The notes beneath the pieces were generated by a model. That model was given only the letters and a program-made list of their open reading frames with translations, was not told where the DNA came from and made no database searches. Positions 57,909-64,000 of a DNA stretch of 64,000 nt are shown piece after piece. Where the stretch lies: NCBI GenBank assembly GCA_033063855.1, contig CP093829.1, positions 15,159,537 to 15,223,536 on the forward strand, read 5' to 3'. The position numbers were made by a program, and so were the translations under genes. Position 1 is the first letter of the stretch, and every line of letters begins with the position of its first letter. This DNA is from Smittia aterrima. Its lineage: Eukaryota > Arthropoda > Insecta > Diptera > Chironomidae.

Positions 57909-60900
57909 AAAAACTTTCCGTCGTTCATTCACTAAAAACCACAAAAGTCAGGAAAGAAATAGAGAGAAAGAAGGAGAGAAAGATTGTTGACTGTTAAATT
58001 TATTGAATATTTAATGAGTAGAAAGAACTGAACTGTCGTTCCGCTGCTACGGCATGAAAACAATTGTTATTAAAGTGAAAGAAAGGCGCTTGTGTACTCA
58101 TTGCTGGCGTCTAAGCAAGCAGTGTATTGAATGTTTGCCTTTGAAGGAGGGGAAACATACACAAAGTTTAGGTGGCACAGATATCGTTTAAATCTTTCGC
58201 TTAATGGCAGTTTAATCAAAATTTATGAACGCAACGCGGGGGAAAATAAAACTCAAAATAATCTCCCGCGCAAGAATTGAAAGTTCATGAAGGAATTGGC
58301 GAAACAAAAAAACTTTTAATTTATTGCCGACTTGGTTCTGTTATTCTACATTTGAAAAAGCCTTAACAACAATTAAAGTAATTGTCTCGGGAAATGTCAA
58401 AACAATTAAAAAACGTAACGAGAAGTTATTGCAGTTCGCGAGCTTTCTTTTCTCTCTTGTGTGTTCCTTATTATAATTATTTTAATCGTGGATGTGGATT
58501 GCTCAGCACTAAATTTAAAGGCGCCGAACATGAAGAGGAGAGACGCGGACAAAGCAAATGAAAAATCGATTGGCTAATCATCGAGTGAGTATGAAGCTAA
58601 TAATTTTCATTCATCAACATAACTGACGATCGAATACGATGAGTACAAATCATTCGCTCAATAGAAAGGTTAATTGACGAAAACGAAAAGAAACTTTTAC
58701 TTTAATTGAGCGTTTGGCAACATATTTATTAACTGAATCAGCAAGGTCGCTAAATCACACACGCGGACACTCGCCATCATCCATAAATTAAGAGACTGCT
58801 TATTGGATTTGCAGAAATAAAAAAATAAAAGTTGTAGCATTACAATCGACGAAGCGGATCGGCTCATTAATTACTCTCAACTCTCGATTTTACAACATCA
58901 GTCGCGCTGCTGAATAAATCTGCATTGTAAATGTTTCAATAATAATAACCGATTGTTTATTGGCGGATCGTAGATACTAAATTATTAGATTTATCGATAC
59001 TGTCCAACTTTGTCTCCGTAGCTTGCGGCGTAGTAAAATGTTTTGCCATTTAAAGGCATCGGAATTCAGCAGCAGCAACCGCTCTTGCCTAAAACACCCG
59101 CAAGATGTTATCTTTACACGAGATTGTGATTGACCTTCCACACCGAATTGCAGTCACTTGCATTCTTGTGCTACCAATTGACAGTTTCGTGCCGTCGACT
59201 AAGTTTACTTAGTTTCATGTTAAGCAACAGTATCGTGCTTAGATCGTTGACCGTTTTGTTGTGTCAACTTGAGCTTGACAAATGTTTTCTTTAAATTGAT
59301 GTCTTATCAAAGAAATCGCTTTGCCTTGCACTACTTTCCGATAAAAACGACTTCGTTTGAGCGGCACTTCTCGAGAAATTTGTTCGACTTGCTCTTATCT
59401 TATCTAATAGACGACTTATCAATTTACTACATTTACACGAATTCGCTTTCGGAAATAACTCAACTTCTTCCAAAGCCAAAGTTTTCCTCTCGAACTGTCG
59501 AAATGAATCGAAATTAATTAGCCGAAAACCGAGAAGAAGAAAAAGTTTCATTTTTCTCTCCATAAATGTAAATCACGCTCGAATCTCGACGTACACGTTC
59601 GTTGGCATCATCAGCCGAGCATGGAAAGCGAAATCCAAGTTCATAATAAATTAAAATTTGTGTTACAATTAACTCAGACACCGCAGTGAAGTGGACACAC
59701 GGCAGATTGAAGGCGCGAGATAAATACGAGAAGTGATTTTCACATCAAAATTCCAATGCGCGAGGTTAAAGTTTCTCGCGTTGCACTTCGCTGACGTCTC
59801 ACAAATTTGTTTCGTCTTTATGACTCTCACTCGCTCATGTATCTCTTGACTTAAAAACTTTGAAACGTCACTTCGTCTGACACAGACAAACATCACCAGC
59901 AGCGAATAGAGAGAATGTCGACGAGCTTTATATTGGTGGTAATTGAATTCAATATCACTTCATCATAAACGTTCGTATTCAACCATCGCATTGTATTCAA
60001 ATGTTTTTCTTTCTCGCGCAGCGATGATTCATGTGTTCACTGCAACAGCCGCCACTTTGGCCATTCCCAAGTCACTTATGTTCCCATTTTGAATTATGAA
60101 TTTCAACTTACAAAAGATTTTTTTTTTGTGAAGCCAAATCGAAAAGTATTTTTTTTTTGTTTCGTCCGTTCCACTGACACTTGATTAGGTTGAACGTGCT
60201 TCACTACGAAGCAAATGAGTCATACGGAAAGTTTTCATTAAGAGAATTGTCATAAGACACACGAGGAAACGATTTACTTGGAATCAGAGGCAAATTGATT
60301 CAATTAAGCGAATGTAAGCGAGTTAAGAATCAGATTGTTCTCAACGAATTGTTGCGTCATTCAATATATACCGAAAGCTCCCTAAGGCAAACTTCACAAA
60401 ACACTTTCATTACCTCATCAGTTATTCGCCGTCTCGTCGAGGCTGTTGTATTTAATTAAAAATTTGTTTTATTTGCACTAACAAGCACAGCCGAATGATT
60501 AAATTTGGAATTCGCCTCTGTTGTAATATTTTTTATTTTTCCCTTGTATTCACATCACCGCTGAATGTTTCTGTCAATTGTTAACAAAATGAAGCATCAA
60601 TAACTTCTCTTCCCTTTCCTTGTCTGCTTTTGAGCCCTATAATTCGTTCCAGCATAATGATCATGCACACTCGGCTCGAAAAAATGTTTTCGGATGTTTA
60701 TGTTCGTTCCGCGAAATGTAAAGTCGAAGCAATAACAACGGCGCAAACACCGTAGGGAACTCAGGAATGATCAGGAAAATAAATTATTGTCTGTTCCACT
60801 TTAATTTCTCATTTTTATCTCGACTTATTCCTCGCGATTTGCTTTCTGTTTGAACAATAACACACGATGACTTCTTTTCGCAGACCAAGCGTTTCAGTCG

Positions 60901-63900
60901 CCAAACAATTACTGACATTATAGAACAACGCAACACAAAGTGTGCGAGCATACCAGTTCATAAGCTGTTGTATGTGTTGTCAACTACCTTGAGATATCTT
61001 ATCATGCTGAACCGAAGCGCTACACATTTACATGCTTTGAGCTCTGTTTGGCTTTGAAATAAAGTTGTTTGGGCGTTTGAATGTGTATTGAATAACCAGC
61101 GATGATCGTCACCTTCACATCACACAACAGCGTTTGGCAATGATTCTCATATTCGTTCATGTATCGTCTGTCAGCTCATCACTTTGAGTTTGTGTTCTAA
61201 GCCACATATCTACGTGGATTTTAAAAGAGGCTCTCAGAGCTTCTCAACCGGTTTCACGAAACTAATTTCTCACGATCTTCCCTTCAATTTGTCTTCAGTC
61301 AAACAAACATTGCGCAATGCTGACGACTGATGCTTTATCAGTTGATTGAAAGCCTCACTTGGGCGGTGCAAACTTGCCTTCGATCGTAAATTTCTTTCTC
61401 CCTTCATTGACCCGTCAAGCAACATACGGAAAATTGAAAATTAACTTTATCTGTCACTGCGAAAGTTCACAACTTGCTCCGCAAATTTATTGCGACTCGG
61501 TTTTACATTTTGGTCCATTCATTAATTAATTTCTTTCGTAAATAAATTGTTTATCACTTCCACTTTCCTTCGAAGGTAATTCTTTACGCTTTTGCTTTCA
61601 GAGTCGCGAGGTGGAGTTGGTTACGTGTGTGGAAAATATTTCAATTTACTTTAATTTGAGCATCGCGAGCTTCGAAAGAAATTTTATGGCTTTTCCATCT
61701 CAAATTACAATAATTAACAACTTAAAACTTTAAATTACTTCATCGTAAACTTTGCAGACATTTCAATCAAACTTTCTGCTTCCTTCAGAGATCGCCAACG
61801 TTGAGAATTAAATGTGAGTTTCAGGTTTTGTATGTTCGAGAAGAAGCAGCGAACTCACCTCGCCCACAAAGCTGCGGGCAAGAAAGTCCATTTGCTCAAT
61901 ATGAGTCTCATGAACTGGTGTTGCTTTGCGAGGTTCTTTTGTGTTCAACCACAACTCACTTGTATTTCAATCGAGTTTCATTTCCGTAACACAATAAATT
62001 CCTTCAAGCATCAATCTTAGACCATCATCATCATCAGGGTTTATTGTCGCTCGAGAAATGGGCAAAGCAGATTGCATAATGAATTCGAAATGCAAACGAG
62101 AAATGGAAGAAAAGTGTTTCTTTATATTTCAATTTCATTAACGAATGATGGCAGTAAAGTTTTATGAGCATCTCGTGCACGAGGCAAAAGGCGCTGGCTC
62201 TGCGTAGGTGACACCCGAAAAAAAATGTCAAAGAGAAACGTTCGAATTGGATAAACAAAGCATCAAAATGCAGCGATTTCCTCGCGTCTAATAATAATTA
62301 TGGGGCATGTGGGCTTATTATGTTCATGTGATAGCTATAAATAACTCTCGGCGACTATTTTAAATGCCATAACTTTACTCTGTGAGTTTGTAAAAGCCAA
62401 TAATAATCACACCATGCGACAAGCGGCAACTCAATGAGCTCGAGTAGAAGAAATTCATTTCCGAATGAGTTTTCTTTTTGCGCTTGGAACAAATCGCCGT
62501 TTGTGGAGAATTCAGCGGAGAAATTTATGGCGATCTGAAGCCGCTTGCTTGTTGTTAAGTCGCCGGGTGTTTTGTCAAAAGGAAACAGTTGTTATAGTGT
62601 GGCGCAAGACGTAACGATCGAGACTACGAGATCCTTGAAAATGTGTCTTTAATCATTAAAAATGCAAAGTGAGTTTTGCATGTACGACGTCGATGTGGCG
62701 ACGACAATCTTTCTTGCAAGTCTCTTCATGCAATGTAAATCAATTTTTCGCTTATGGCGTGGATCGTTCAACGTCAGTTGATAATTAAATACGATTTCAG
62801 CGTCTTTCGTGCTTTGAAATGAATCAAGAACAGGTATCATGAGCCAAGTGATTAAAATCTAAAGAAACCCCGAGCCTTGCACATCGACAGCACGTCGGCT
62901 CACTGGAAAGATTTAAATGCGCGCTTGCTATTCATCAAAATAATTGAGCAATGTCCCGCGGCCGAGTAAACGTTGAGTGGATTAACGAATCTTTTAAAAT
63001 AGATCGCAACTCTTTACAGGGCGAAAATCAGCCCGCGAGATTGTTAATCTCAATGATGTTTAGAGAGCCGTGAGTTGTTTAGGCACTTACTGCGTCGTTA
63101 AACTGCGCTTTATGATTGTTAAAGCGCCTTTATCTCAATCTCGCATTTTCATTTTTATTAAAACGTACAAATTATCGCGCTCAGGCAATTTATATAACGA
63201 AGACTCTTTCATTCTCCTTCACTGCGATTTATGACCTGCAGACAAAGCAATCCGATAGATAGCGAGCGTCTATTTTATTTCTAAAGATTGATAAGCGTTG
63301 AGTCGTACTACCGCATTTCTCCAACTTTTCGTTTACAGTTTTCTCGCTGCTAGCCGCTGTCGAATGATAAAATGTAATTTCACTATTGAATCACTTAGCA
63401 CTTCAACGAGCTGCGACCACTTTTGGTTGTCAGGTTTTTGAGCGATAAGGCAGCAAGCGCATTTAGCCGGCACGTAAATTAATTTAGCGTTTGCATTCAA
63501 TTTTCACCGCTTTTCTCTTTCGTTACTTGGCTAACTTTACAAATGATCGCGATGACAAGAAAGCATTCTAAGCTCCATAAGTGAACAGCAAACAAAGCCA
63601 TTTAAAGAACACTCGAGCACAGAGGAAAATTAATCTAATTTGAGTTGAGAACACCATAATTGATGAGCATCAATCATCAGAAAAGGTCAGAGCCACAAAA
63701 ACTGGAATGAAAATTATCCCCATTTAGCTTTATGCGAGGCAACGAGTGTAATGGAGAAACGAGAAAAGAAGTCTCATCGTGATTTAGTGCCAGCAAGAAC
63801 AGAGAGAAGAAGCAAGACTCATGTTGAGATTGATAAGTGAAAGGCAAGCCATGCAGGCACACAAAGCGACGACTCTCCTTCCTTATTCGGACGCACAGTT

Positions 63901-64000
63901 CCAGATTTTTTAGATTTGCCGAAAATAACAACAAACAAGCCTAAGCCGCAATCTCGCTTTCGATCAAGACAATGCAAACTTTCAAATTTCAACTCTTTCG
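57909..64000. other. 6.1 kb without recognisable genes to the right edge
   Basis: AT-rich DNA with only short, unrelated ORFs (for example 59269-59517 plus overlapping 59291-59563 minus). No tRNA, splice-consistent coding series or repeat family was recognised. Confidence 0.45.

Overview
The window is nuclear DNA of an insect, most likely a dipteran. The signs are AT-rich intergenic DNA, compact genes with many 50-75 bp GT-AG introns, an ACX-type adenylate cyclase (a class known from flies), a DBX homeobox gene, a CD36-family receptor and eukaryotic tRNA genes. A chironomid-like lineage is a guess only. All gene models were assembled by eye from reading frame, splice sites and family knowledge. 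Exon lengths sum to whole codons in each complete model.

Left part (1-15.5 kb): a possible terminal exon of an unknown minus-strand gene (115-474); a complete 17-exon ACX-type adenylate cyclase (2126-6682, +); then, converging on it, nine exons of a CD36/scavenger-receptor-B protein (8648-15452, -) whose first coding exon was not located. About 10 kb upstream of that gene holds no recognisable gene.

25.3-28.35 kb: a 3,009-bp foldback-type mobile element. It is bounded by a perfect 9-bp target duplication (ATTAATTCT) and has long, nearly identical inverted arms. Each arm carries an array of the 12-bp palindrome GATCCATGGATC and a nested MITE-like repeat with 13-bp inverted ends (AAGGATTTTTTCG). 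Between the arms lie two divergent copies of a leucine-rich-repeat gene fragment, one with a large internal deletion. A third copy of the nested repeat lies at 57.2-57.9 kb.

30.6-39.9 kb: a complete DBX-class homeobox gene (7 coding exons, 503 aa). Its homeodomain is interrupted by a 12-nt micro-exon encoding only VKIW.

40.4-51.6 kb: six tRNA genes (three Glu-UUC, two Glu-CUC, one with a Val-UAC anticodon) flank a minus-strand PLEKHG-type Rho guanine-nucleotide exchange factor (41995-50124; 5' end not found). Nested on the opposite strand in one of its introns is CCDC39 (45393-48399), a ciliary/flagellar 96-nm ruler coiled-coil protein. Two of the tRNA-Glu genes sit in a ~240-bp inverted duplication that brackets the nested gene pair.

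51.7-64 kb: no convincing gene apart from the repeat copy and a minisatellite. It may be intergenic or hold far-upstream 5' exons of the RhoGEF.

Functionally, the neighbours are unrelated: cAMP signalling, lipid/ligand scavenging, neural transcription factor, Rho signalling and axoneme assembly. ACX cyclases and CCDC39 both have roles in sperm in flies, but nothing here shows co-regulation.
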